Positions 32,865-41,505 of a DNA stretch of 64,000 bases are shown one piece after another. The stretch lies in contig CAZLBP010000012.1 in assembly GCA_964557855.1 (NCBI GenBank), positions 1 to 64,000 of the forward strand, written 5' to 3'. A program made the position numbers and the translations under genes. Position 1 is the first letter of the stretch, and the number at the start of each line of letters is the position of its first letter. The notes beneath the pieces were generated by a model. It was not told the DNA's origin. It did not search any database and worked only from the letters and a program-made list of their open reading frames with translations. Origin of the DNA: JAJRZL01 sp964557855. Lineage in GTDB: Bacteria > Zixibacteria > MSB-5A5 > GN15 > FEB-12.

Positions 32865-35048
32865 ATGTTAGGTGTCATTGGCAATAAGTTCTCCGTAGGA
32901 AAAGAAACATATCCCCCCTTCTCCGCTGAATTGCATTACTTCAGGATTGACAAGAAATACTGGTCAATTTGCTTCGAACGTATTAAGCGGGCCGGGTTCC
33001 GAATACTCGCTACGGCAGTGCCTTGGAACGTGCACCAGGATAGCGACAAGCACTTTGATTTCTCCGGTACCACTGATCCGCGCAAAGATCTGATTGTCTT
33101 TCTCGAATTGGCCCGAGAATTCGGATTCAAAGTCATTCTTCGCCCTGGCCCGTGGGTCGCAGGTCAACTCAGAAACGGCGGTCTACCTGATTTCATCTAC
33201 AAGGACCTGAAGGTTTTCGCACGGGACGCCGCCGGTCAGGAACGGCAGTTGGAACCGGATTACGGTGTGGATTCGGGATATCTCCCGAGCTACCTGCACC
33301 GGAACTTCCAATTCCACCTGCGGAGCTATTTCAAGTCATTAATAGAGACGACAAAGAACTATGTGCATCCGCGCGGACCGGTCTTTATGGTCGAACTCGA
33401 CTACGAGACGTCATTCGGCCGGTTGCTCGAGCCCGGCAGCGCCGACTACAATCCGGACGTTCTTAACGAGCACTACGGCCCTTTTCTCAACAGCCTCTAC
33501 AACGACATCAAGAAACTCAATCAAGCCTACAAGGAGAAGAACAAGGAGTTTGGCGAGGTCGAGCCCCCACGAGTTTTTCACGACCTGGAATTGAAAGACT
33601 ATCCCAAGGTAGTCGATTGGTTCAAGTTCCGGGAACACATCCTGCGCACCTATTTACAAACTCTTGAGGATTTGTTTACTACATACACGGTGGAACCGCT
33701 TATCTTCCGTTCACTGCACTTCAGACCCGGAGATCTGTTGCCCGCTTACAACCTGATACCGGAGAACATGTCACCTTTTCTCGGCTGCAACGTATTTCCC
33801 GAAGGGAGCTATTTCGATCTGTGTGCCAAGGGCCGTTTCCTGAAATCCGAATACGGGTTTGCCTTTGCGTCATCATTCGTGTCGGGCGCCGCGACCTCGG
33901 ATCCGGAGCGCGAGGAAGAGTTGGTGCCTATCAAAGACAACGTGCGACGGTTCTATTTCACCGCGGCGATCGCGGCCGGCTATAAGGGCCTGAACCACTA
34001 TATGTTCGTTGATCGTGACAGGTGGTACGGCGCCCCGCTGCATAATGACGGTACCGTTTCGGCCGGATATGAGGTGGTGCGACGCTTCAACTCCCGGATA
34101 TCCGCATTGGGTTTGGAAGAAATGGACTGCGAACCGGAAATCGCCGTTGTGGGTAATAGACTCTATTCCTGGTTGAATTTTACTTCCAGCAAGACCTTTT
34201 TGACCTACCTGCCGCGTCTGCTCGAGGAATCGGTGGTTGGGTTCTGCCGCGATCTGATGCGACTCAAACTCAGCTTCGGGGTCCGCGAAAATCAGGATTG
34301 GGAGGCCCTTAAACGGTACAAGTTGCTGTTCATTCCTACGACAGAGGTCATGTCGGTTGCCGATCAGGAGGCCATTGTCGATCTGGTCAAATCCGGCAAG
34401 ACGGTTATTCTCTGCGGCCTGATGCCGAAATATGATGAGTGTTTCAAGGATTGCCAAATCCTGGCCAATCACTTCCGAATCAGAACCACGGTTGAAAACC
34501 GGATCGGTTCGGCGGATTATAAAGGCGGCACCTTCTCGACCAACATCTGGGGCTCGATCCGGGCCACCGACCAGTCCAAGACGAGGAAAATCGTTAAGGC
34601 GGGGAACAAGGTGGTGGGGGTCTGTTCGTCCCGCTACAAAGCCAACCTATACATGTTCACTTTCGATATCGGCTCGGGCGGCCACCACAAAAAACTGTCG
34701 TTCATAGAATCTATATTCGAGGGAGAGAAGTTTCAGCCGTACCTCTTCTGCAGCGATCCGGCCATTGATCTCGCTTTCCAGATGGGTCCCAAAAGAGGCT
34801 TGCTCTCTGTCGTGGCGCCACCGCCCGGTGAACTCTCCGACAGTTACGAGGCGGTCCATAAGGAAGTCATTATCCGCGCCGACCTCAAGGCGGCCGGGAT
34901 GAAATCACCCAAACTGAAGTTCACGGATATCTTCAGCGACGGAGAGTCGCCGACCGTCATCAAGACCACCGCCAAAGAACTGGCGGCCGGTATCGCACTC
35001 AATATCAACGTGCCCGACGGCATTATCTTCCTGGTCGAAAGACGCTGA
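32865..35048 (+). CDS. GH35-like beta-galactosidase family protein, cytosolic
   Basis: 727 residues. The N-terminal half is a GH35-type TIM barrel: HYFRIDKKYW, ATAVPWNVHQ (usually TYVPWNxHE) and ILRPGPWV. The acid/base motif, usually Q-I/V-E-N-E, reads VELDYE here, keeping Glu181 but replacing the Asn before it by Tyr. A second candidate glutamate, Glu329 in KSEYGF, sits where the nucleophile is expected. The C-terminal half holds a flavodoxin-like GATase/trimerisation-type domain (about 470-600). There is no signal peptide, so it acts in the cytosol, probably on imported beta-galactosides or related oligosaccharides. Followed 13 bases later by a gamma-glutamyltranspeptidase gene, so probably co-transcribed. 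Confidence 0.8.
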   Translation: MLGVIGNKFSVGKETYPPFSAELHYFRIDKKYWSICFERIKRAGFRILATAVPWNVHQDSDKHFDFSGTTDPRKDLIVFLELAREFGFKVILRPGPWVAGQLRNGGLPDFIYKDLKVFARDAAGQERQLEPDYGVDSGYLPSYLHRNFQFHLRSYFKSLIETTKNYVHPRGPVFMVELDYETSFGRLLEPGSADYNPDVLNEHYGPFLNSLYNDIKKLNQAYKEKNKEFGEVEPPRVFHDLELKDYPKVVDWFKFREHILRTYLQTLEDLFTTYTVEPLIFRSLHFRPGDLLPAYNLIPENMSPFLGCNVFPEGSYFDLCAKGRFLKSEYGFAFASSFVSGAATSDPEREEELVPIKDNVRRFYFTAAIAAGYKGLNHYMFVDRDRWYGAPLHNDGTVSAGYEVVRRFNSRISALGLEEMDCEPEIAVVGNRLYSWLNFTSSKTFLTYLPRLLEESVVGFCRDLMRLKLSFGVRENQDWEALKRYKLLFIPTTEVMSVADQEAIVDLVKSGKTVILCGLMPKYDECFKDCQILANHFRIRTTVENRIGSADYKGGTFSTNIWGSIRATDQSKTRKIVKAGNKVVGVCSSRYKANLYMFTFDIGSGGHHKKLSFIESIFEGEKFQPYLFCSDPAIDLAFQMGPKRGLLSVVAPPPGELSDSYEAVHKEVIIRADLKAAGMKSPKLKFTDIFSDGESPTVIKTTAKELAAGIALNINVPDGIIFLVERR

Positions 35049-35061
35049 CGTTGACCTGACC

Positions 35062-36771
35062 ATGATGCGAATTCTTCTCACGTCCAGCCGCCGTCTGCTT
35101 GCAGCCGGCCTGTGCGTTTTGTCCGGCATCCTTTTGACTGGTTGCTCGGGCACAAATGTCTCCCGCCTCTTTGAGAATGGCGCTTTGGCAACGGCCGCCC
35201 CAATCGCTACTGATATCGGCGTGCGGGTGTTCCGAAGCGGCGGCAACGCTTTTGATGTGGCCGTGGCAGTCGGCTTTGCCCTCCAGGTGGTTCATCCGGA
35301 AGCCGGCAATATCGGTGGGGGAGGGTTCGCCCTGGTCCGAGACTCAGAGAACGGAAATATCCGCGCCCTCGACTTTCGAGAGACGGCTCCACTGGCGGCT
35401 GCCGAGGATATGTTTCTCGATGACAGCGGCTACGTGATCCCGCAGGCATCGACTCTGGGCCCTCTGGCTTGCGGCGTACCCGGCACTGTCGCCGGTCTGT
35501 ACCAATTGTGGGAAACGAACGGTTCCCTCCCCTGGGACAGCCTGGTGCGCATTGCGGCCGCGCTCGCCGATACCGGATTCACCGTGGACCAGTATCTGGC
35601 TGAGTCACTAGCCGAGAACAGGGAACAACTGCTGCGTTTCGAAGAAACAGCCGAGATTTACTTCCCCAATGGTACACAACTCAAAGCCGGGGATCGCTTG
35701 ATCCAGAAAGATCTGGCCGCAACACTCCACGCCATCGCTGCTCAAGGTCCGGAGGCTTTCTACGCCGGGGACATCGCCGACAGCATTGTCGCCTGTATGG
35801 AGAAATACGGCGGGCTGATCACCAGGACAGATCTGGAATCCTACCGCCCCATCTGGAGAAAGCCGATTCAATTTACGTTCGATTCCTGCCGCGTCTATAC
35901 GGTCCCGCCCCCCAGTTCCGGCGGTATCGTCATCGGTCAGATCCTAAAGCTCCTCGAACGGTTCGACCTCTCGCGGTACACGTCTGCATCACCCGAATTC
36001 CTCCACCTGTTCGCCGAGGCTTCACGGCTGGCTTTTGCCGACCGCGCCGAACATCTCGGGGATCCTGACTTCTATGTCATACCGGAGGGCCTGCTGGACA
36101 GCATTTATCTCGATATGCGGCGCAGCCTCATCAAATCCGACCACGCCACAAGTTCGGAAGCCGTGCAGTTCGGCATTCCCGGCGCCGAGTCGGAGCAAAC
36201 CACCCACTACTCGGTCGCCGACAAAGAAGGCAATATCGTCGCCGTTACGTACACGTTGAATACGGCTTACGGCAGTAAGCTGACGGTCGGCGGGGCGGGC
36301 TTCCTCCTGAACAACGAAATGGACGACTTTTCCGTCAAACCCGGCGTCCCCAATACCTATGGTCTCGTAGGTGGGGAAGCCAACAAAATCGAGCCGGGTA
36401 AGCGGATGCTGTCATCCATGTCGCCCACCATCGTCATGAAAGACGACGAACCGTTGTTCGTCGTCGGCACACCCGGCGGCTCCAAAATCATCACGATGGT
36501 AGCTCAGGCGCTTGTCAATCTCTGCCGCTTCGATTTGGAAGCTACCGATATTGCAACCTACCCCCGGTTTCACCATCAGTGGCTGCCGGATATACTTTAC
36601 CTGGAAGAGAATGTCTTTGAAATCACGACGAAGCAGGGTCTTATACGCCGGGGGCACAACATCAAAGAACGCGCGCCGTACGGCGACCTCCAGGCAATCT
36701 ACTTTGATTCCAACGGCTTGATGGAGCCGGTCACGGATCCTCGCGGAAAAGGCATGGCCGGCGGTTTCTAG
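35062..36771 (+). CDS. ggt: Gamma-glutamyltranspeptidase, predicted lipoprotein
   Basis: N-terminal nucleophile hydrolase of 569 residues. It cleaves or transfers the gamma-glutamyl group of glutathione and similar compounds. A signal peptide with lipobox LLTGC (Cys28) predicts attachment to a membrane. The precursor should self-cleave before Thr380 in QTTHYSVADKEG, giving large and small subunits. LNNEMDDFS, GKRMLSSMSPT and GTPGGSKI match the family's small-subunit motifs; the large subunit has NIGGGGF and DFRETAP. Start choice is weakly supported, with no clear ribosome site. Extracytoplasmic glutathione or peptide salvage is the likely role; a cephalosporin-acylase-like activity is less likely. 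Confidence 0.94.
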   Translation: MMRILLTSSRRLLAAGLCVLSGILLTGCSGTNVSRLFENGALATAAPIATDIGVRVFRSGGNAFDVAVAVGFALQVVHPEAGNIGGGGFALVRDSENGNIRALDFRETAPLAAAEDMFLDDSGYVIPQASTLGPLACGVPGTVAGLYQLWETNGSLPWDSLVRIAAALADTGFTVDQYLAESLAENREQLLRFEETAEIYFPNGTQLKAGDRLIQKDLAATLHAIAAQGPEAFYAGDIADSIVACMEKYGGLITRTDLESYRPIWRKPIQFTFDSCRVYTVPPPSSGGIVIGQILKLLERFDLSRYTSASPEFLHLFAEASRLAFADRAEHLGDPDFYVIPEGLLDSIYLDMRRSLIKSDHATSSEAVQFGIPGAESEQTTHYSVADKEGNIVAVTYTLNTAYGSKLTVGGAGFLLNNEMDDFSVKPGVPNTYGLVGGEANKIEPGKRMLSSMSPTIVMKDDEPLFVVGTPGGSKIITMVAQALVNLCRFDLEATDIATYPRFHHQWLPDILYLEENVFEITTKQGLIRRGHNIKERAPYGDLQAIYFDSNGLMEPVTDPRGKGMAGGF

Positions 36772-37252
36772 AGAGTAGCGTGGACTCTGCTCGAGCCCGT
36801 ACAAGCAATCGGACAACGTTATCGATGACGTGCTGATAGCGTTCTTAACAGCGTTGACTTTAGTGCACCCTTACTCTTCGTCTCCACCCAGGCTGACAAA
36901 GTCTTAGCCACGTATAGTCCGCCCGGGCCGGAAACATTGAAGTTTCTTAGTCTGGGCAGGTTGTGCAGACTGTTTTCTTTCTTCTTTCAGTTCATGAACA
37001 ATCCGGGTATCGATCGGTATGTTGATCTCCTGAGTGGACTCCGATATTGCTCAGGAAGAAGATGGTACTCGAAGTGACTCGGTAACCAACTGTAGTACAG
37101 TCAATTAACCGGTTCGCTGAGTATTTTCGAATGAATCTCCATGGAAATGTGAAGTTGCGGGAACCAGAAGAGGTATATTAACGATATTATACATAATATA
37201 AACAAACCAGCAACAAATATAAAACGAAATAACAAATAGAAGGAGAAGAAAG
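36772..37252. other. Intergenic region upstream of the 57-residue orphan gene
   Basis: A weak hairpin AGTCTG-N11-CAGACT followed by a T/C-rich run at about 36952-36990 may terminate the ggt unit. Bases 37170-37230 are very AT-rich and include TATTAT and TAATAT, probably the promoter of the small gene, though no clear -35 box is seen. Confidence 0.4.
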
Positions 37253-37426
37253 ATGCTTAACGAGAGCAACAGCTACAAGCAGAGCCTGGGTCGGAAGTGG
37301 ATCAAGGGCGAGTCCGGCGACACCTACATTTGCCCGATAAACGCCCTTGCAGGCATTGAGAACCCGACTGAAGAGCAGTTGCGTTCACTTTGTGTCAACG
37401 AATCATTCGACCCGCAGAACGCATAA
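37253..37426 (+). CDS. 57-residue conserved-looking hypothetical protein
   Basis: A small independent gene of 57 codons. AAGGAG (37240-37245) lies 7 bases before the ATG, and a clean terminator follows 20 bases after the stop. The product is hydrophilic, with a mixed pattern: GRKWIKGESGDTYICP in the first half, then ENPTEEQLRSLCVNES and an end DPQNA. The two Cys (about 27 and 47) and the 'TYICP' turn suggest a small compact, perhaps metal-binding fold. I do not recognise the family for certain. No signal peptide or membrane segment. It shares no operon with its neighbours. Confidence 0.8.
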   Translation: MLNESNSYKQSLGRKWIKGESGDTYICPINALAGIENPTEEQLRSLCVNESFDPQNA

Positions 37427-37445
37427 CCGGTAGAGCGCATTGATC

Positions 37446-37473
37446 AGGGGAGACCTTTCGGGTCTTCCCTTTT
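37446..37473 (+). terminator. Terminator of the 57-residue gene
   Basis: Nine-base-pair stem GGGGAGACC/GGTCTTCCC (one G-U) with a short loop, followed by TTTT. Confidence 0.85.
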
Positions 37474-37582
37474 CGATAGGCCGCAATAATGCGTGATTAG
37501 ATTCGTGTCGTGTGTTCACGCCGGAATTGGACCAGAGAAACAGTTCTGTGAAACGTTGTATCTCCGGCGCAGAAGGAGTGAT

Positions 37583-37617
37583 GGGTCAGGACTGCTGCCG
37601 GGCAGCAATCAAGACCC
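37583..37617. repeat. Palindromic repeat, family A variant
   Basis: GGGTC ... GCTGCC/GGGCAGC ... GACCC hairpin between the small gene and the DUF427 gene, with the flanking AACTCGTGAG resembling the family A linker. Confidence 0.5.
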
Positions 37618-37692
37618 GTCGCGAATTAACTCGTGAGGTTCGCTCAAAGACAGTCGTCCCGGCACGCCACACCGAGAGGAAGTAAGACATAT

Positions 37693-38184
37693 ATGAATGA
37701 TCGTATCATACCGAAATGCGGGCAGGAATCCGTCTGGGATTATCCGCGCCCACCACGCCTGGAGCCCACATCGAGTCGCATTCGAGTTGTGTTCAACGAG
37801 ATTACGGTTGCGGACACAACCGATGCCTACCGCGTCCTGGAAACCAGTCATCCGCCGGTATACTACCTGCCCCCCAAAGACATACTAATGGAGCACCTTC
37901 GCCCCGCGCGGGGGCGCTCCTCCTGCGAATGGAAAGGTGCGGCGAGTTACTACACGGTGGTGGCCGGTGAACGGTGGGCCGAGAAAGGTGCCTGGTACTA
38001 CCCGGATCCCACAGGCCAGTTCTCGGAGATCAGAGACCATGTTGCTTTCTTTGCAGGGCTGATGGATGCCTGTTACGTTGATGACGAGAAAGTGACGCCC
38101 CAGCCGGGCGGATTCTACGGCGGCTGGATCACGAAAGATATTGTCGGCCCGTTCAAGGGTGGTCCCGGAACCGCCGGGTGGTAG
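37693..38184 (+). CDS. DUF427 family protein
   Basis: 163 residues from the ATG at 37693, preferred because GAGAGGAAG precedes it; a longer frame starts at 37633. The pattern VWDYPRPPRLE ... VFNEITVADTTDAYRVLETSHPPVYYLPP ... CEWKGAASYYTV ... AWYYPDPT matches the DUF427 family of small cytosolic proteins common in bacteria and fungi, for which no firm biochemical role is known to me. It converges with the FAD oxidoreductase gene, 18 bases apart. Confidence 0.88.
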   Translation: MNDRIIPKCGQESVWDYPRPPRLEPTSSRIRVVFNEITVADTTDAYRVLETSHPPVYYLPPKDILMEHLRPARGRSSCEWKGAASYYTVVAGERWAEKGAWYYPDPTGQFSEIRDHVAFFAGLMDACYVDDEKVTPQPGGFYGGWITKDIVGPFKGGPGTAGW

Positions 38185-38202
38185 CGAGACGGAACGGGTA
38201 TT

Positions 38203-39189
38203 TCAGGCAGTCTGAGCGAGGATAGCTTCCGCCAGGCGCAGCCCGGATAACGCCGCTCCTTCGATACCGTCGCCGGCAAAGCTGTCCCCGGCAAATCCCA
38301 ATCGGCAAGGTCCATTTATCAGCAGGAAGGTGGCGGGGTGGCTGGCCCTGGCCTGACTGTACCGCCAACGATGCAGGGCAGTCCGGACGGGCTCTCGGGG
38401 AGTGAAAATCCGGGTACCGGCCAGAAGGAGGGAAGTCACTTCCCCTTCCGCTCTCTCCCAGTACTCTTCGGCGAAGGCCGGTGAACTGTGAATCGTTATG
38501 GCGCCCGGCTCGGGGGAGACCCGCTTATGGTAATTGTCGCTGATCAATGATATCGGGCTGCCAGACAGTTCGATGTAGCCCTCATGTACCAGGTCACCGG
38601 GTGAGTCGTATAGTGCCATCACCGCGAGACACTTGTCAAAACGTATGTTACACAGCTGCTCCAGAGTATCCGTTTCAAGTGCTGATTGTTCCACCAGCTT
38701 CAGGGACTGCGGCACGGGTGGTGTCAGGATGAGTATATCGCAACTGAAGGCCCGATTGCTTTCGGTATAGAGTTGCCAGTGTTTTCGATCGTGGGTCACA
38801 CGAGTTACGCGACACTGCGTTATGACATTCAGTCCGGCAGCGAGGTGCTTCGGTACCGTGGAAATGCCACTTTCGCTGCAATAAGATTCGGCTTGCCGGT
38901 CCGGATGGTTCTTTTTACCCCCGGCGCTTCGCCCGGGGTACTTTGAGAGCTTCCCGCTTCCCAGCCAACTTCGAACGTAACTTGCGAATTCGGCGGTTGC
39001 AGGAGTAATTTTCTGAGCGCCGTGGTCAAACCTGCGGCCGTCGATTTGTCGAGTGGCCATCCGTCCCCCGACACCCCGTCCCTTGTCCAGCACCAGGACA
39101 TCAAGACCACTTTCTTTCAGCCGTCCGGCCGCCATCAGGCCCGAAATACCGGCACCAATGATAATGCAGTTGTGATGTTGTAAGTTCAT
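38203..39189 (-). CDS. FAD-dependent oxidoreductase of the renalase/amine-oxidase type
   Basis: 328 residues. The N-terminal dinucleotide-binding motif IIGAGISGLMAAGRL and the following LDKGRGVGGRMATR are typical of the bacterial renalase-like NAD(P)/FAD oxidoreductases. The C-terminal LGFAGDSFAGDGIEGAALSG contacts the flavin. Such enzymes oxidise NADH/NADPH isomers or amines; the substrate here is unknown. No signal peptide, so cytosolic. Ribosome site weak. It points away from folE, and no operon partner is seen. Confidence 0.85.
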   Translation of the reverse strand: MNLQHHNCIIIGAGISGLMAAGRLKESGLDVLVLDKGRGVGGRMATRQIDGRRFDHGAQKITPATAEFASYVRSWLGSGKLSKYPGRSAGGKKNHPDRQAESYCSESGISTVPKHLAAGLNVITQCRVTRVTHDRKHWQLYTESNRAFSCDILILTPPVPQSLKLVEQSALETDTLEQLCNIRFDKCLAVMALYDSPGDLVHEGYIELSGSPISLISDNYHKRVSPEPGAITIHSSPAFAEEYWERAEGEVTSLLLAGTRIFTPREPVRTALHRWRYSQARASHPATFLLINGPCRLGFAGDSFAGDGIEGAALSGLRLAEAILAQTA

Positions 39190-39353
39190 TAACTATTAAA
39201 CATGTTCTGCCAAGCCTGGATCACCCAAAGAGTGTGTTTCTATGTACTTGCCGGGAAAATATACTAAGGCGGGAACAGAATTTCAATATTCAGTGTTTTA
39301 TACAAAACTTAGACAAACAAACACCAACACTATTGATCAGGAAGCAGCATCTT

Positions 39354-39959
39354 ATGAAGACCTCAGAACTCTCGCCGGGCACGGCTGAGCTTATAGACAC
39401 GATTGAGAAGGAACCGCTTGTAAACCTGTATCGTCAGATGATAACAGAAGTGGGTGAGGACGTTAATCGCGAGGGCCTATTGAATACACCGAAGCGAGCG
39501 GCCAAAGCGCTGCGATTCCTTTGCCAGGGTTACGAGGCCGATATTGACAGGATCGTTAACGGGGCAGTGTTCGAGTCCTCTGCCGGCGAGATGGTGCTGG
39601 TCAAGGACATAGAACTGTATTCCCTTTGCGAGCATCACTTGTTGCCATTCATTGGCAAGTGTCATGTTGCCTATATTCCGGACGGCAAGGTTATCGGCTT
39701 GTCCAAGGTGGCCCGCATAGTTGACGTATTCGCGCGGCGGCTTCAGATCCAGGAGAAACTGACCAGCCAGATTGCCGACTGTATTCAGAAATACACGGAG
39801 GCGAAGGGCGTGGCGGTGGTCATTGAGGCCAGGCACCTGTGTATGATGATGCGCGGAGTCGAGAAGCAGAACTCATTTATGATGACGTCCTGCGTTAAGG
39901 GTGAGTTTCATGAGGATCCGGCGACGCGCGCGGAGTTTTTCAGCCTCATCCGGCAGTAG
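39354..39959 (+). CDS. folE: GTP cyclohydrolase I
   Basis: 201 residues from the ATG at 39354 (AGGAAG upstream), the usual family length; the longer frame from 39234 adds an N-terminus of no evident function. It converts GTP to 7,8-dihydroneopterin triphosphate, the first step of folate or queuosine synthesis. Zinc ligands are Cys92 and His95 in SLCEHHLLPF and Cys163 in HLCMMMRG; IGLSKVARIVDVFARRLQ is the conserved substrate segment. Cytosolic homodecamer. Followed by a membrane-protein gene 71 bases later. Confidence 0.96.
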   Translation: MKTSELSPGTAELIDTIEKEPLVNLYRQMITEVGEDVNREGLLNTPKRAAKALRFLCQGYEADIDRIVNGAVFESSAGEMVLVKDIELYSLCEHHLLPFIGKCHVAYIPDGKVIGLSKVARIVDVFARRLQIQEKLTSQIADCIQKYTEAKGVAVVIEARHLCMMMRGVEKQNSFMMTSCVKGEFHEDPATRAEFFSLIRQ

Positions 39960-40030
39960 CCCATCCGCAGGCAGGAACAGTAATCCGAACCTTGACGTTG
40001 CTCTGGTATGTGGCACGGAGAGAAACCCAA

Positions 40031-41041
40031 ATGGACTCGTTAAGCCAATTGGCGCTGGGGGCGGCGGTCGGAGAAGCCACGCTCGGGAATAAAGTCGGGA
40101 ATCGGGCCCTGTTGTGGGGGGCCGTGGCGGGGACAATACCCGATCTGGATGTCGTTTTTTATCCGCTGATGGACCAGGTCGCCCAGCTGGGGTGGCATCG
40201 GGGGATTTCTCATTCGCTGTTCTTCAACCTGGCATTCGCGCCGGTGCTAGGCTGGGTGTTCTACAAGATAAACAAACAGCGGGTGTCGATCACAGAGTGG
40301 ACATTGTTGTCGGTCGCTTGCTTGCTGTCGGCGGTACTATTGGATTGCTTTACCGTCTATGGTACGCAGGTTTTTCAGCCGTTCAGTAATTATCAGGTGG
40401 GGTTCAATAATATCTCGATTATCGATCCGCTGTACACCGTACCGCTTTTGATCTCCGTCATTGTCGTGTTATTCCTGCGGAGGTCTACTTCGGCGCGAAA
40501 AGCCGTTATTTTGATGGGATTGGGACTGAGTACGGCATATATGGCGGCGACGATCGTGATCAAGTTGCATGTCGAGTCGGTGGTCGAGGAAGCCCTGGCT
40601 CGTCAGAATATCGTGTACGAGCGCTTGATAACGACACCGACGATTTTCAATTCGGTCCTGTGGCGGGCGACGGCCGAGGTTGCGGACGGATATATGGTGG
40701 GCTATTATTCGCTGTTTGACACGCGGCCCAGTGTAGATTTTCGTTTCGTGCCGCGCAACGGGGATTTGCTGAGCGATATTCGCGACACTCGAGCCGTGCA
40801 GCGGTTGCTGTGGTTTTCGAACGGCTGGTACACGGTTCGCCAAGCGGCCGACGGCTCTCTGTTGTTCAGTGATCTTCGATTCGGAGAGATACATACGAAC
40901 TCCGAGAAGCAGGGGCAGTACGTGTTCACGTGGCGGCTTACTACGGACGGGTCGGAGACGCAATTGACTCAGCTTGATCCGCAGGTGGATGATATGGGGA
41001 AGGCGCTGCGGTTCTTGTGGGGACGGGTGTTGGGGGAGTGA
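40031..41041 (+). CDS. Membrane-bound metal-dependent hydrolase family (YdjM/DUF457-like)
   Basis: 336 residues from the ATG at 40031, preceded by GGAGAG. The opening DSLSQLALGAAVGEA, then AVAGTIPDLDV and GWHRGISHSLFF carry the conserved Asp and His residues of the YdjM-type family, predicted membrane proteins with metal-dependent hydrolase character. Four or five hydrophobic segments lie within residues 20-180. The C-terminal half (about 190-336) is soluble, with no motif I recognise. In a few bacteria the family links to phospholipid or DNA-damage biology, but its enzyme activity is unproven. No partner gene is obvious. Confidence 0.8.
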   Translation: MDSLSQLALGAAVGEATLGNKVGNRALLWGAVAGTIPDLDVVFYPLMDQVAQLGWHRGISHSLFFNLAFAPVLGWVFYKINKQRVSITEWTLLSVACLLSAVLLDCFTVYGTQVFQPFSNYQVGFNNISIIDPLYTVPLLISVIVVLFLRRSTSARKAVILMGLGLSTAYMAATIVIKLHVESVVEEALARQNIVYERLITTPTIFNSVLWRATAEVADGYMVGYYSLFDTRPSVDFRFVPRNGDLLSDIRDTRAVQRLLWFSNGWYTVRQAADGSLLFSDLRFGEIHTNSEKQGQYVFTWRLTTDGSETQLTQLDPQVDDMGKALRFLWGRVLGE

Positions 41042-41129
41042 GGGGGGGGAGCCAGTGTGACGTCAATGTCAGCCGTTACGTCCGGTTGAGGTCTAGCGTT
41101 ATTCTGTCAGCTAAGGTTACCTCGTTTTA

Positions 41130-41201
41130 CTGGGGCGGCAGGATTCGAACCTGCGAATGCCAGCTCCAAAGGCTGGTGTCTTACCGCTTGACGACGCCCC
41201 A
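41130..41201 (-). tRNA. tRNA-Gln (TTG)
   Basis: On the minus strand a full cloverleaf: acceptor TGGGGCG, D arm with TCAAGCGGTAAGA, anticodon stem CCAGC/GCTGG with loop CTTTGGA (anticodon TTG), and a T arm with GGTTCGAATCC. No CCA is encoded. It lies 20 bases downstream of spoVG on the same strand. Confidence 0.97.
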
Positions 41202-41222
41202 ATAGCCTTTGTCTCCGGTCAC

Positions 41223-41492
41223 TTAAACGGGGCTGTGCGTCTGAAGTTCCATCTCGTAAGCTTCCAGGACCCGCTTTTCAATCTGCTCTCTCGTCTCTTT
41301 GTTGACCGGGTGGGCAATATCCTGGTGGCTGCCGTTGGCGCGACGCCGGCTGGGCATGGCCACGAAAAAGCCCACGTTACCTTTGATAATCTTCATTCCC
41401 CGGACAACAAAAGCATGATCAAAAGTAACATTAGCAAATGCTTTCAGACGCTCCTCATCCCGTAAAATGACCCGAACTTCTGTGATTTCCAC
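41223..41492 (-). CDS. spoVG: SpoVG family regulator
   Basis: 89 residues matching SpoVG: MEITEVRVILR, then FANVTFDHAFVVRGMKII and GFFVAMPSRRR, followed by HPVNKETREQIEK. In firmicutes SpoVG is a small nucleic-acid-binding regulator; in other phyla the role is less known. It follows ispE by 13 bases and precedes tRNA-Gln, an arrangement that fits the common ispE-spoVG pairing. Cytosolic. No oddities. Confidence 0.94.
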   Translation of the reverse strand: MEITEVRVILRDEERLKAFANVTFDHAFVVRGMKIIKGNVGFFVAMPSRRRANGSHQDIAHPVNKETREQIEKRVLEAYEMELQTHSPV

Positions 41493-41505
41493 GGTGCGTT
41501 CCTCT

